Shown: in pieces, positions 8,146 to 16,418 of the stretch
How the letters are laid out: the number at the start of each line of letters is the position of its first letter
How positions within the stretch are numbered: the first letter of the stretch is position 1
Assembly: GCA_011045915.1 (NCBI GenBank)
Contig: DSBT01000410.1
Span: 1-64,000, forward strand
Direction of reading: 5' to 3'
Length of the DNA stretch: 64,000 nucleotides
Source: Mesotoga infera
Lineage (GTDB): Bacteria > Thermotogota > Thermotogae > Petrotogales > Kosmotogaceae
Translations under genes and position numbers: made by a program
The notes under the pieces: generated by a model
The model's database searches: none
What the model was told of the DNA's origin: nothing
Seen by the model: only the letters and a program-made list of their open reading frames with translations

Positions 8146-9074
8146 AGAAAGCTATACCTTACATATTTATTGCACCTGCAGGTGCAATTATCGGCTTCTT
8201 TTTTCTATATCCGTTGATATACTCATTTGCCATCAGCTTTTATGAGTGGGACCTTTCTCCGACAATGACTTTCGTGGGTTTGGGGAACTACGCACAGATT
8301 CTATCATCGAGCGAATTCTGGGACTCAATGTTATACACCGCTTACTACATTCTCGGCGTTCTCCCTTTTTCGCTCCTTATCGGTTTTCTTTTCGCCAATC
8401 TTCTGAACGATTCGACTATGAGGGGAATAGGGTTCTTCCGAATGATCTATTTCCTTCCGGTTGTTACATCGCCTATTGCAGCCGGTATGGGATTCAGTTT
8501 TCTCTTCAGCACTGAATTAGGGTATGTTAATCACATAATCGGGTCGTTTGGAGGGGAGTATGTGAACTGGTTGACCAACCCAGAGGGGATCGTTCAAATC
8601 CTGTTAAGCTGGACTGGAATTCAGCTTCCGAAGGTATTGCAGGGTCCTAGCGTGGCGCTGTTCGTGATAATCCTAATGGGGATCTGGCAAAATGTTGGAT
8701 ACGCAATGGTCGTTTATCTTGCAGGCCTTCAGAATATCCCACCGACTTACTATGAAGCTGCCGCGCTAAGTGGAGCAACCAAGTTCCAGATGTTGAGAAA
8801 GATCACTGTGCCTCTTCTTTCGCCGACTACTTTCTTTCTACTGATAATGTTCAGCATAAGTTCCTTTCAGGTCTTTGGCCCAATAATGGTCATGACTCCC
8901 GACGGAGGACCGCTCAACACAACCTCGGTCCTTGTCTTTCGGCTCTATCGAGAGGCCTTCTCTTATTACAGGTTTGGTTACGCAGCGGCAATGGCCTTTG
9001 TTTTATTCCTATTCGTGATCTCTCTTACTGCCTTTCAGGTGAAAACTATCGAGAGGACTGTACATTATGACTAA
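8142..9074 (+). CDS. Carbohydrate ABC transporter permease, MalF/UgpA type
   Basis: A 310-residue membrane protein with about six segments, the N-terminal YIFIAPAGAIIGFFFLYP typical of CUT1 permeases, and the EAA loop YYEAAALSGATKFQMLRKITVPLL, which contacts the ATPase. GTG start overlapping the end of the methyltransferase frame; overlaps the next permease by 8 bases. It forms the channel with the MalG-type partner. No ATPase gene lies in the cluster, so a shared MsmK-like ATPase elsewhere is likely. Confidence 0.9.
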   Translation: MKKAIPYIFIAPAGAIIGFFFLYPLIYSFAISFYEWDLSPTMTFVGLGNYAQILSSSEFWDSMLYTAYYILGVLPFSLLIGFLFANLLNDSTMRGIGFFRMIYFLPVVTSPIAAGMGFSFLFSTELGYVNHIIGSFGGEYVNWLTNPEGIVQILLSWTGIQLPKVLQGPSVALFVIILMGIWQNVGYAMVVYLAGLQNIPPTYYEAAALSGATKFQMLRKITVPLLSPTTFFLLIMFSISSFQVFGPIMVMTPDGGPLNTTSVLVFRLYREAFSYYRFGYAAAMAFVLFLFVISLTAFQVKTIERTVHYD

Positions 9075-9888
9075 AAGGATCGGGAGAGTTTTCAAGTACG
9101 CGATACTTATAACCGGTGCAGTTGTAATGATCTTTCCGTTCTTCTGGTCTTTCATGACATCTTTCAAGGATTTGAGAGAGATTCTCAGAGATCCTTTTTC
9201 TCTTATTCCCAGGGAGTTTACTCTGAAGAATTATGTCAGTGTATTCACGAAGGTTCCATTTGCCAGATACCTTTTGAATAGCACAATTGTAGCGCTGGCT
9301 ACCACTCTTTTGCAGCTTGTGACGGCTTCTCTGGCAGCCTTCGCATTTGCCAGGATGAGATTCAGGGGCGGAGAAGTGATATTCTATGTCTTTCTGGCGA
9401 CTATGATGATTCCCCAGCAAGTTGTAATGATTCCTCAGTATCTGGTAGTAATGAGGCTCAATATGGACAACTCCTATTTTGGGCTGATTTTGCCTCACGC
9501 GGCCACCGCAATTTCAATATTCTTTCTCAGGCAGTTCTTCTTGACTATCCCGAGAGATCTTGAGGACGCTGCCACGATCGATGGTTGCGGCCCGCTCAGG
9601 ACTCTCTTCAATGTATTTCTTCCTTTGACCAAGCCAGCCATCGCTACCATTGCCGTTTTCTCCTTTATGTGGTCGTGGAATAACTACTTCTGGCCTTTGC
9701 TTGTCATAAGTGAACCGGAAATGAGAACCGTCCAACTGGGTCTGGCGATGTTCAAATCAGAGGGTGGAATCCAGTGGGGAGAGTTTATGGCTGCGACAGT
9801 TGTAGCCACGCTACCGATCATGATTGCTTATTTCATTGCCCAGAAACAATTTGTCAAGGGGATAACCCTTACGGGATTAAAAGGATAA
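9067..9888 (+). CDS. Carbohydrate ABC transporter permease, MalG/UgpE type
   Basis: A 273-residue CUT1 permease with six predicted membrane segments. Family markers are [17 protein letters not shown], the EAA loop around [20 protein letters not shown] followed by PLTKPA, and the tail [15 protein letters not shown] found at the end of nearly all MalG-type proteins. It pairs with the preceding permease and receives substrate from the binding protein encoded 16 bases downstream. Confidence 0.92.
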   Translation: MTKRIGRVFKYAILITGAVVMIFPFFWSFMTSFKDLREILRDPFSLIPREFTLKNYVSVFTKVPFARYLLNSTIVALATTLLQLVTASLAAFAFARMRFRGGEVIFYVFLATMMIPQQVVMIPQYLVVMRLNMDNSYFGLILPHAATAISIFFLRQFFLTIPRDLEDAATIDGCGPLRTLFNVFLPLTKPAIATIAVFSFMWSWNNYFWPLLVISEPEMRTVQLGLAMFKSEGGIQWGEFMAATVVATLPIMIAYFIAQKQFVKGITLTGLKG

Positions 9889-9904
9889 AGAGAAGGAGGA
9901 AAAG

Positions 9905-11149
9905 ATGAAAAGAATAACGACTGTACTTCTACTGTTAATCCTGGCAGTTGCTGGCCTCGGGTCCGTAACTCTCACATTCTGGCATTCGATGTCGGATTAT
10001 CAGAAGCCGATCATCGACAAGCTTGTTGCCGATTTCAACAAGGCTCACAAAGACATCACGGTGAGAGCAATATTTCAGGGATCCTACGATGATACTGTTA
10101 CAAAGCTGAAGACAGCTCTACTCACCGGGAAGGGTCCAGATATTGCTCAGGTCAACATAGAGCATATTCAGATCTTTTCCAAAGATGGTTCTTTACAGAA
10201 TCTCACTGATCTGATCGGCGGCGATTCCTTTTTGAGTCCGGAGGATTTTGTCGATAGCTTCTGGCAGACGATAATTCGTGACGGCAACCCTTACGCTCTT
10301 CCCTTCAACATAAGTGCTCTGATGCTGTATTACAACAAAGATCACTTCAAGGCGGCCGGACTGGACCCTGACAGACCTCCTCGAGACTGGGAGGAGTTGG
10401 AGGAGTATGCGCGAAAGCTGACAATCAGAAAGTCGGGTGATTCAAGGCCTTCACAGTATGGTCTCTTGTGGGGTGTTGACACAATGTTCTACCAGTTTGA
10501 ACCCCTGGTCTGGCAGAATGGCGGAGAGATCTTCAATGAGCAAATGACCGAGTGTATTATCAATTCCCCTGAGGGAATTGAGGCTCTGGAAACGTGGCGG
10601 AGATGGTTCAGTGAAGGCCTTTCTCCTGTTGATCTCACTATTGATGAAGGAATACAGTCCTTCACAATGGGGAGAATCTCGATGGGCCCCATGACGAGCG
10701 GAGGAATTCGTTACGCTCTCGAGAACATACCCTGGAGTCTGGGAGTGGCCCCTCTTCCTGAAGGCAGGCAGAAGGCCACAACGCTTGGAGGAGGGTCTCT
10801 TGCCATAATGGCCGGACTCTCAGAAGAGAAGCTTCAGGCAGCCTGGACCTTCATTAAATGGATGGTTTCAGAGAAGAACACATTGTTTTGGTACGAGGGA
10901 ACGGGATACATGCCGGTTCTGAAGTCTGCAATGAGTTCTCTTGAGATACAGCTGATCTGGCAGCGCTTCCCGCAGTTAAAGGCTCCTATTGACTCGATAG
11001 AATTTGCCAGACCCAGACCGGTTCACACAAATATCATTGAGATCAGGAATATTCTTTACAACGCTGTTGAGCAGGTAAGAAAAGGGGTTTCAGAGCCAAA
11101 ACCGGCTTTCGATGATGCCGTGACGAAAGTCGACGAGTTGCTCGAGTGA
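9905..11149 (+). CDS. ABC transporter sugar-binding protein (extracellular solute-binding family 1)
   Basis: A 414-residue secreted protein with a Sec signal peptide (residues 1 to about 20, hydrophobic core LLLLILAVAGLG) and no lipobox Cys. The mature part opens with VTLTFWHSMSDYQKP, as in family 1 sugar-binding proteins, and carries the typical GKGPDIAQVNIEHI and MVSEKNTLFWYEGTGYMPV segments. AGGAGG precedes the ATG. It would capture an oligosaccharide or glycerol-phosphate-type ligand outside the cytoplasmic membrane for the two permeases upstream; the ligand cannot be read from sequence. Confidence 0.9.
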   Translation: MKRITTVLLLLILAVAGLGSVTLTFWHSMSDYQKPIIDKLVADFNKAHKDITVRAIFQGSYDDTVTKLKTALLTGKGPDIAQVNIEHIQIFSKDGSLQNLTDLIGGDSFLSPEDFVDSFWQTIIRDGNPYALPFNISALMLYYNKDHFKAAGLDPDRPPRDWEELEEYARKLTIRKSGDSRPSQYGLLWGVDTMFYQFEPLVWQNGGEIFNEQMTECIINSPEGIEALETWRRWFSEGLSPVDLTIDEGIQSFTMGRISMGPMTSGGIRYALENIPWSLGVAPLPEGRQKATTLGGGSLAIMAGLSEEKLQAAWTFIKWMVSEKNTLFWYEGTGYMPVLKSAMSSLEIQLIWQRFPQLKAPIDSIEFARPRPVHTNIIEIRNILYNAVEQVRKGVSEPKPAFDDAVTKVDELLE

Positions 11150-11158
11150 GGTGATGAG

Positions 11159-12346
11159 ATGAAGCGAATACTTCTGTCGGTAATGTTCATTTTCTTTTCT
11201 TTGACGGTTTTTGCTAGCAAAATCGTTGAAATTGAAGTAACAGGAATTGAAAAGACACTTCCACAAGTGGTGATAAATATTTCCGGGCTCAAGATCGGTG
11301 AAGAGCTTGATATCGAGAGAGTTTACAGGGCCAAGAGAAATCTGGAAGAGTGCGGTCTCTTTACAGATGTATATCTTCAGCTTGGAGATGTCGGCGGTGA
11401 TTACAAGCTGGTGATTTCGGTTCAGGAAAGTTCTTCTTTCTACCCGTATTTTGGCGAGTATCTTACATTCGGAGCGGGAGATCGAAATCTTCTGGGTTCT
11501 GGGGTGAACGTTTATGGGGGAATCCGGTTTCTGAGGTTCACCGACAAAAGACTACTTGGCTTTCTTCCCCAACCCGAGTTTTTCTGGGGCGGATTGAGAT
11601 TTGGCGCGAGAACCCTCAGCGCCTTTGGAACAGGAATCAATCCCTTTATTGAGGTGACTCTCTTTAAAGAGGTTCCGTGGCAATCCGATACTATGCTTTC
11701 TTTGAATTCTGTAGAACTGGGTGGAACCTATCCCTTTGGAGAGTATGTTGCCGGAATTTCCTATACATACGAGAATGCGTCATTTGATGCCACGCCTTCA
11801 AACAACTACTCGGTTTCGATACTTACTGGAGCCTTTTCTTTTGGCGACGAAAATAACTACCAGGAGAAAAGAGGAAACTTATTCGGAAAAACGACTCTCT
11901 CCTACGGATTTGGAGACGGAATTAATTATCTTCAGCAGAAGGCGTCTGTTAATTACTGGTACAGAATCATAGGAAGAATCTATGTCGAGAGTGAGACAAA
12001 AGCAGGCGTAACTTATTTTGGAGAAGCTCCGGTGACCAGGCGTTTCTACCTGGGAGGAAGTGCCGATCTCAAGGGTTGGAACCCCTATGCATTTAATCCC
12101 AGATTCTATGCGCTGGAGATACTTCAGGCAGGAGTCCCTCTCACTGAGAGCTTCGCTGTTGCTCCTTCTGATGATATGAGCACCTTCATTCCCAAGCTCT
12201 ACTTGATGGCGGCTGCCGGTGACAACGCCACTCTCGGTCTGTCGATAGGAATAGGTTTCGAGTGGAGAACATCACTGGGAATTGGAGTTGAGCCTCAGGT
12301 GTTCTTCGGAGGAGACGGTTTCAAATTCTACTTCGAACTGAGGTAG
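11159..12346 (+). CDS. Omp85/BamA-family outer membrane protein with a single POTRA domain
   Basis: A 395-residue protein: signal peptide 1-19, one POTRA-like domain at about 21-90 (KIVEIEVTGI, then RAKRNLEECGLFTDVYL, ending VISVQE), then an alternating-strand beta barrel to the terminal Phe-Glu-Leu-Arg. RRFYLGGSADLKGW at 294-307 aligns with the Omp85 lid-loop motif, but the usual R-G-F/Y is K-G-W. Classical BamA has five POTRA domains and about 750-800 residues, so this is a minimal form. It follows the sugar-binding protein by 9 bases with GAGGTG, so it is probably co-transcribed with the ABC genes. It may insert or export a partner protein across the toga. Confidence 0.75.
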   Translation: MKRILLSVMFIFFSLTVFASKIVEIEVTGIEKTLPQVVINISGLKIGEELDIERVYRAKRNLEECGLFTDVYLQLGDVGGDYKLVISVQESSSFYPYFGEYLTFGAGDRNLLGSGVNVYGGIRFLRFTDKRLLGFLPQPEFFWGGLRFGARTLSAFGTGINPFIEVTLFKEVPWQSDTMLSLNSVELGGTYPFGEYVAGISYTYENASFDATPSNNYSVSILTGAFSFGDENNYQEKRGNLFGKTTLSYGFGDGINYLQQKASVNYWYRIIGRIYVESETKAGVTYFGEAPVTRRFYLGGSADLKGWNPYAFNPRFYALEILQAGVPLTESFAVAPSDDMSTFIPKLYLMAAAGDNATLGLSIGIGFEWRTSLGIGVEPQVFFGGDGFKFYFELR

Positions 12347-12402
12347 CTTCCTGACTAGCTTCGCAATGAAATGAATCGCTCTTCTATACTAGCGTACAAC
12401 GA

Positions 12403-12435
12403 AAGAACCGGTCGCGAAAAAAACGGCCGGTTCTT
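12403..12435. terminator. hairpin between convergent omp85 and nrdG genes
   Basis: A 12-bp stem (AAGAACCGGTCG with CGGCCGGTTCTT, one G-T wobble) closes a 9-base loop of mainly A. It sits between the two convergent genes. The downstream T run is short, so bidirectional terminator activity is probable rather than certain. Confidence 0.55.
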
Positions 12436-12454
12436 CTGCCACCTCATAATTCTT

Positions 12455-13117
12455 TTACTCTCTAACGGAAACGTTCTGCACATATCCGGAGAGCAAGTCG
12501 GCGAATTCTCTTAAGATTGGACCGGGATAAGGTGGCGATTCGCAGAACCCGGTTACCGGTCTATACTGCTGAACTGAAACCAACGACGCTCCGCTGCATA
12601 TTCTCGCGAGCTCTTCGAAATCCTTTTCAGGGACGTAAGGTGGAAACATTGTGATCCTTATTTCATGACTGGAGAAAATTTTCGCCAATTCAACACTTTT
12701 CTGAATTTGCTTCAGATTTACAGTAGAGAACTGTTCATAGTGCAAAGACTTGAGATCAACTGCGACATAGTCGATAACGTCCAGGAACTTCCTGAGAATA
12801 TCTGAACTCCAGCCATTAGTATCAAGTTTAACCAGTACAGCCGGAAATTGGGCTTTGAGTCTTTCAACAAAGGGGATCAGATCATCTGCCCTGAGTGTTG
12901 GCTCTCCCCCGGTAATAACAACCGCGTCTATGAGAGCTGCCCTTTTGTCAAGGTATTTGAAGACCTCCGATTCACCGACCTTCTCCTCTACCATTTTTTT
13001 CAGTTCAGGATTGTGGCAATAAGCACAGTCGAAATTACAGCTTGAGGTAAACAGTGTCAGGGCTACTTTGCCCGGATAGTCCACTAGACTGACCCTCTCC
13101 ATTCCTGCGAAATTCAT
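12455..13117 (-). CDS. nrdG: Anaerobic ribonucleoside-triphosphate reductase activating protein
   Basis: A 220-residue radical SAM activase. The cluster motif is CNFDCAYC (CxxxCxxC), preceded by VDYPGKVALTLFTSSC, and TGGEPTLRADDL is the SAM-binding GGE region. It generates the glycyl radical on NrdD. The ATG follows immediately after an out-of-frame TAG within the 3' end of the nrdD frame, and the two frames overlap by 83 bases. Family identity is clear; this longer NrdG type (about 220 residues) is common in Thermotogota and Firmicutes. Confidence 0.92.
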   Translation of the reverse strand: MNFAGMERVSLVDYPGKVALTLFTSSCNFDCAYCHNPELKKMVEEKVGESEVFKYLDKRAALIDAVVITGGEPTLRADDLIPFVERLKAQFPAVLVKLDTNGWSSDILRKFLDVIDYVAVDLKSLHYEQFSTVNLKQIQKSVELAKIFSSHEIRITMFPPYVPEKDFEELARICSGASLVSVQQYRPVTGFCESPPYPGPILREFADLLSGYVQNVSVRE

Positions 13118-15188
13118 CTACTTTCTCTCTCCCAACTCTGTAAGTCTCTCTCGTTTTGAATTCTTCCTGTTTTCCAGTGTTCCAGTTCTGTACTGGTCTG
13201 TAGTAGCCTGTAATCCTTGAATACACCTCGGTTGGCTTTCCGCATTCGGGACAGGTGAACTGTTCTCCTCTTATATATCCGTGGTTTTGACAGACCGAGT
13301 AGGTGGGTGAAATCGTGAAGTAAGGAATTCTGTAATTCTCGGCGATCTTCCTTACAAGTTGCCTGGTCGTTTCCCAGTCAGATATTCTCTCTCCAAGGAA
13401 GGCGTGAAACACTGTGCCTCCTGTATACTTCTGCTGTAGTTCCTCCTGAAGGTCTAGCGCGCTGAAAATATCCTTCGTGTAGTCCACTGGCAGATGTGAA
13501 GAGTTCGTGTAATACGGATTGTCCTTTCCCGCAGTAAGTATTTGAGGGAATTTCTTTTTGTCCATCTTGGCGAGCCTGTAAGCCGTTGATTCGGCCGGTG
13601 TCGCCTCAAGGTTGTAGAGATGGTCTGTAGTCTCCTGATAGCCGATCATCTTGTCTCTCATGAAGTTCAGCACTCTCAATGCAAACAGATAGCCCTCTTC
13701 TTCGGCTATAGTCTTTCTAATCCAGCGGGCATTCATACTTGCTTCATTCATTCCTATCAAGCCAATCGTAGAAAAATGGTTATCGAAGTTCTTCAGATAT
13801 CTCTTTGTGTATGGATAAAGGCCTTCACTGTTCAATTTCTCCACGACCGATCTCTTTATTTCAAGGCTTCTGCTCGACAGATCCATCACTTTCGAAAGTC
13901 TTCCAAAAAACTCTTCTTCATTCTTGCTGAGGTATGCAATTCTAGGAAGGTTTATTGTAACTACGCCTATTGAACCTGTGAACTCATCCGAACCGAAGAG
14001 CCCGCCGCCTCTCCTTTTCAGTTCGCGTTTGTCCAGTTGCAGCCTGCAACACATGCTCCTCACATCATCGGGATTGAGGTCAGAGTTTATGAAGTTTTGA
14101 AAGTAGGGAGTGCCATATTTGCTGGTTATCTCAAAGAGAAGCTCTGCATCCTCATTCTCCCAGTCAAAATCCTTGGTGATATTGTAGGTCGGTATTGGAT
14201 ACTGGAAGCCTCGACCATTTGCATCTCCCTCGTCAAGAATCTCAAGGAAGGCGCGGTTTATCATCTTCATTTCTTCCTGACAGTCCCCATAAGTGAAGTC
14301 CACCGCCTCCCCTCCAACTATTGCCGGCTCATTCTTCAATTTGGCCGGGACTACCCAGTCGAGGGTGATATTCGTGAAGGGGGCCTGTGTACCCCATCTG
14401 GAAGGTGTATTTACTCCGAAGACAAATGACTGGATGTTCTGTTTGACTTCCTTGAGCGAAAGGTTGTCGATCTTTACAAAGGGCGCAAGATACGTATCAA
14501 ATGAAGAAAATGCTTGAGCGCCGGCCCATTCATTCTGGAGTATTCCAAGGAAGTTCACCATCTGATTCACAAGTGTAGAAAGGTGTTTTGCCGGTGATGA
14601 CGACACCTTTCCCGTCACTCCTCCGAGACCTTCCTCAATGAGCTGTTTCAGGCTCCAGCCGGCACAGTATCCCGAGAGCATTGAGAGATCATGAATATGG
14701 ATGTCACCCTCACGGTGGGCGTTGCCTATCTGCGGATCATAGACCTCCCTAAGCCAGTAATTGGCGGTTACCGTACCGCTGTTGTGCAGAATCAGCCCTC
14801 CGATTGAGTATGTGACTGTGGAGTTCTCATGTACCCGCCAGTCAAGCATATCGAGATAGCTGTTAACTGTCTTTGAGAAGTCAAGCATGGAGGAATCAAG
14901 TTCTCTGAGTTTTTCCCTGTGTCTTCTATAAAGTATATACGCCTTGGCAGCATCGGCAAATGCAAGGTTTTCAAGCGTTCTTTCTACAGAGTCCTGGATA
15001 TCCTCTATGTCTACGAGATTGTCTTTGTTTTTTGGCTGAAAATCTGCCACGACTCTCAGTGCGACCCTCTCAAGTATGTCTTCGTTATAGTGGGTTTCGG
15101 TTGCCTCAAATGCTTTCTTCATGGCGTTGATTATCTTCTCCAGTTCGAATTCGACTATGGCACCGTTTCTTTTCCTAACATTCAACAT
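13035..15188 (-). CDS. nrdD: Anaerobic ribonucleoside-triphosphate reductase (class III)
   Basis: A 717-residue protein with an N-terminal ATP cone (NVRKRNGAIVEFELEKII), the large ten-stranded barrel, a C-terminal zinc site (CQNHG with CPECGKP) and the glycyl-radical region RITGYYRPVQNWNTGKQEEF. It makes deoxyribonucleotides without oxygen. ATG at 15188 is chosen for GGAGGTAATGAG just upstream; the frame itself extends to 15245. The last ~30 residues beyond KTRETY are unlike the family and lie inside nrdG. A frame change there would give a short tail ending at the TAG that touches the nrdG start, so a frameshift is possible. Confidence 0.92.
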   Translation of the reverse strand: MLNVRKRNGAIVEFELEKIINAMKKAFEATETHYNEDILERVALRVVADFQPKNKDNLVDIEDIQDSVERTLENLAFADAAKAYILYRRHREKLRELDSSMLDFSKTVNSYLDMLDWRVHENSTVTYSIGGLILHNSGTVTANYWLREVYDPQIGNAHREGDIHIHDLSMLSGYCAGWSLKQLIEEGLGGVTGKVSSSPAKHLSTLVNQMVNFLGILQNEWAGAQAFSSFDTYLAPFVKIDNLSLKEVKQNIQSFVFGVNTPSRWGTQAPFTNITLDWVVPAKLKNEPAIVGGEAVDFTYGDCQEEMKMINRAFLEILDEGDANGRGFQYPIPTYNITKDFDWENEDAELLFEITSKYGTPYFQNFINSDLNPDDVRSMCCRLQLDKRELKRRGGGLFGSDEFTGSIGVVTINLPRIAYLSKNEEEFFGRLSKVMDLSSRSLEIKRSVVEKLNSEGLYPYTKRYLKNFDNHFSTIGLIGMNEASMNARWIRKTIAEEEGYLFALRVLNFMRDKMIGYQETTDHLYNLEATPAESTAYRLAKMDKKKFPQILTAGKDNPYYTNSSHLPVDYTKDIFSALDLQEELQQKYTGGTVFHAFLGERISDWETTRQLVRKIAENYRIPYFTISPTYSVCQNHGYIRGEQFTCPECGKPTEVYSRITGYYRPVQNWNTGKQEEFKTRETYRVGREKVDEFRRNGEGQSSGLSGQSSPDTVYLKL

Positions 15189-15208
15189 CTCATTACCTCC
15201 ATGAATAG

Positions 15209-15224
15209 CCTCAATAAATAGTGG
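15209..15224. promoter_or_regulatory. NrdR box, downstream copy
   Basis: On the minus strand CCACTATTTATTGAGG matches the 16-base NrdR box ACACWATATATWGTGT at 12 positions, including the CWAT and TWG core. Its start is 31 bases from the upstream copy, the spacing normal for tandem NrdR boxes. It would overlap the start of the nrdD transcript. Confidence 0.65.
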
Positions 15225-15233
15225 ACAATGATC

Positions 15234-15262
15234 ATTGTAGCACAATATATTGATAATTCCAA
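15234..15262 (-). promoter_or_regulatory. nrdD-nrdG promoter
   Basis: TTGGAA (15262-15257), a 17-base spacer and TACAAT (15239-15234) on the minus strand. The spacer contains one NrdR box and a second lies just past the expected transcription start, giving the layout of an NrdR-repressed ribonucleotide reductase operon. Confidence 0.65.
15240..15255. promoter_or_regulatory. NrdR box, upstream copy
   Basis: The minus-strand sequence TATCAATATATTGTGC keeps the whole core CAATATATTGTG and matches 12 of 16 consensus positions. It fills the spacer between the -35 and -10 elements of the nrdD promoter, a position where a bound repressor would exclude polymerase. Confidence 0.7.
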
Positions 15263-15263
15263 A

Positions 15264-15359
15264 GAAAAGTGCTGTTTCAGAACCCGATCATTAAGACTCC
15301 TCTCAACAGCACAAGAGAGGTTGAAGCGACCTTCAAAATCCTTCCTGGAAGCACTTTTT
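15264..15359. other. multi-hairpin segment, candidate structured RNA or complex terminator
   Basis: AAAAGTGCT (15265-15273) pairs perfectly with AGCACTTTT (15350-15358) and closes a segment holding two directly adjacent hairpins: CCTCTC with GAGAGG (15299-15320) and TTGAAG with CTTCAA around a CGAC loop (15321-15336). On the plus strand the closing stem ends in a T run. The segment lies between the dnaQ-like gene and the nrdD promoter. No known RNA family was recognised; it could be the dnaQ 3' terminator region or a small RNA. Confidence 0.4.
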
Positions 15360-15401
15360 AGATAAGGCGAAAAACGTTGCACCATATGAAGATCGGAAAG
15401 T

Positions 15402-15950
15402 TTACCTTTGAGGTCTCCTTATGAATTTGGTTACATTATTTGTACCAATTCTAGTTAACATTGCTACGAATGCTTCGGCTGTTGCCAATGCGTCTCCAAG
15501 AGCTCTATGGCGAGATTCTGGGACTATCCCCAATCTTGCAAGCAGTATGTCTAGATTGTTTCTCCCATATCTGAACACGGCTTTCGACATTTCTACGGTA
15601 TCAATATATGCGTTCTGGAGCCTGCCCAATCCGGATTGTTGGCCGTAATAGTCGAGAAAGGAGAGATCGAACGGGGCATTGTGAATCACAAGGGTTGCGT
15701 CTTCAACGAAGGAAAAGAAGTCTTCGAGAACATCTTTGACCGGCGGCTTCCCCTTAACGGTCAAATTGCTAATTCCGGTCAAGGCAGTTATCGTGATAGG
15801 AATCATGCATGAGGGATCTATGAGCGAATCGAAACAATCGCTCTTACAGACTTTCCAGTCGCGCACACGCACTCCCGCAACCTCGATCAGTCTCGCCCCG
15901 CGTTGCGGACTCATTCCTGTGGTTTCCGTGTCCAGAACGACAAATTCCAA
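15402..15950 (-). CDS. DEDDh 3'-5' exonuclease, DnaQ/epsilon-like (first paralogue)
   Basis: A 182-residue exonuclease domain: VVLDTETTG (Exo I, Asp and Glu), HNAPFDLSFLD (Exo II) and HRALGDALATAEAF (Exo III His and Asp). Start TTG at 15950 is chosen because GGGAGGGGAG stands just upstream; the frame extends to 16121 but the added residues resemble no exonuclease. No polymerase domain is attached, so it may proofread in trans or act in repair or RNA turnover. A second paralogue lies at 32543-33100. Confidence 0.82.
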   Translation of the reverse strand: MEFVVLDTETTGMSPQRGARLIEVAGVRVRDWKVCKSDCFDSLIDPSCMIPITITALTGISNLTVKGKPPVKDVLEDFFSFVEDATLVIHNAPFDLSFLDYYGQQSGLGRLQNAYIDTVEMSKAVFRYGRNNLDILLARLGIVPESRHRALGDALATAEAFVAMLTRIGTNNVTKFIRRPQR

Positions 15951-16100
15951 AAGACTCCCCTCCCATTTCATTCTACAATGAATGAAGTTTCTTCGGAAAG
16001 AGACAGAGATTTTGTTTGTGAAGAATTGGGCAAATCTGTTAAGCCGCCTTTCCAATCTAAAGGCATTACATAGAGTATAATTTTTATGAGGTGAACCACG

Positions 16101-16418
16101 ATGGATGACAAGGTAAATCATTCCGAAGAGGAAATAAGGGAACGCTATAGAAAGGCTCTTGAATCAGCAATTCAAAAAGCTCCGATCAGATCTGGAGAGA
16201 GATTGTATCTAACAGATCTCTGGGCTGTCACCTCAATTCCTGAAGAGGTTATTGTAGAGACTCTTGCTTCTTCCGAGTTGAAGCTGCCCGAAGGGGTATC
16301 CTGCATAGTCGATGATAGAAGGAAAAAGAAGAGGATCATTTATGGGAAACGAGAATCTAATGAAAAGAGTGGCGGTCCTAAGCAGCCCAGAATACGCAAG
16401 GTGCAGGGAGAAGATTAG
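16101..16418 (+). CDS. Hypothetical protein, 105 residues
   Basis: Not recognised. It is a charged, soluble protein with an N-terminal helix rich in Glu and Arg, a central segment RLYLTDLWAVTSIPEEVIVE that looks like a small folded helical domain, and a basic C-terminal tail from about residue 73 (DDRRKKKRIIYGKR). GAGGTG precedes the ATG and a TATAAT lies about 20 bases upstream, so it is probably expressed. Its 3' end overlaps the next gene by about 77 bases, so the last 25 residues are doubtful. Confidence 0.6.
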   Translation: MDDKVNHSEEEIRERYRKALESAIQKAPIRSGERLYLTDLWAVTSIPEEVIVETLASSELKLPEGVSCIVDDRRKKKRIIYGKRESNEKSGGPKQPRIRKVQGED

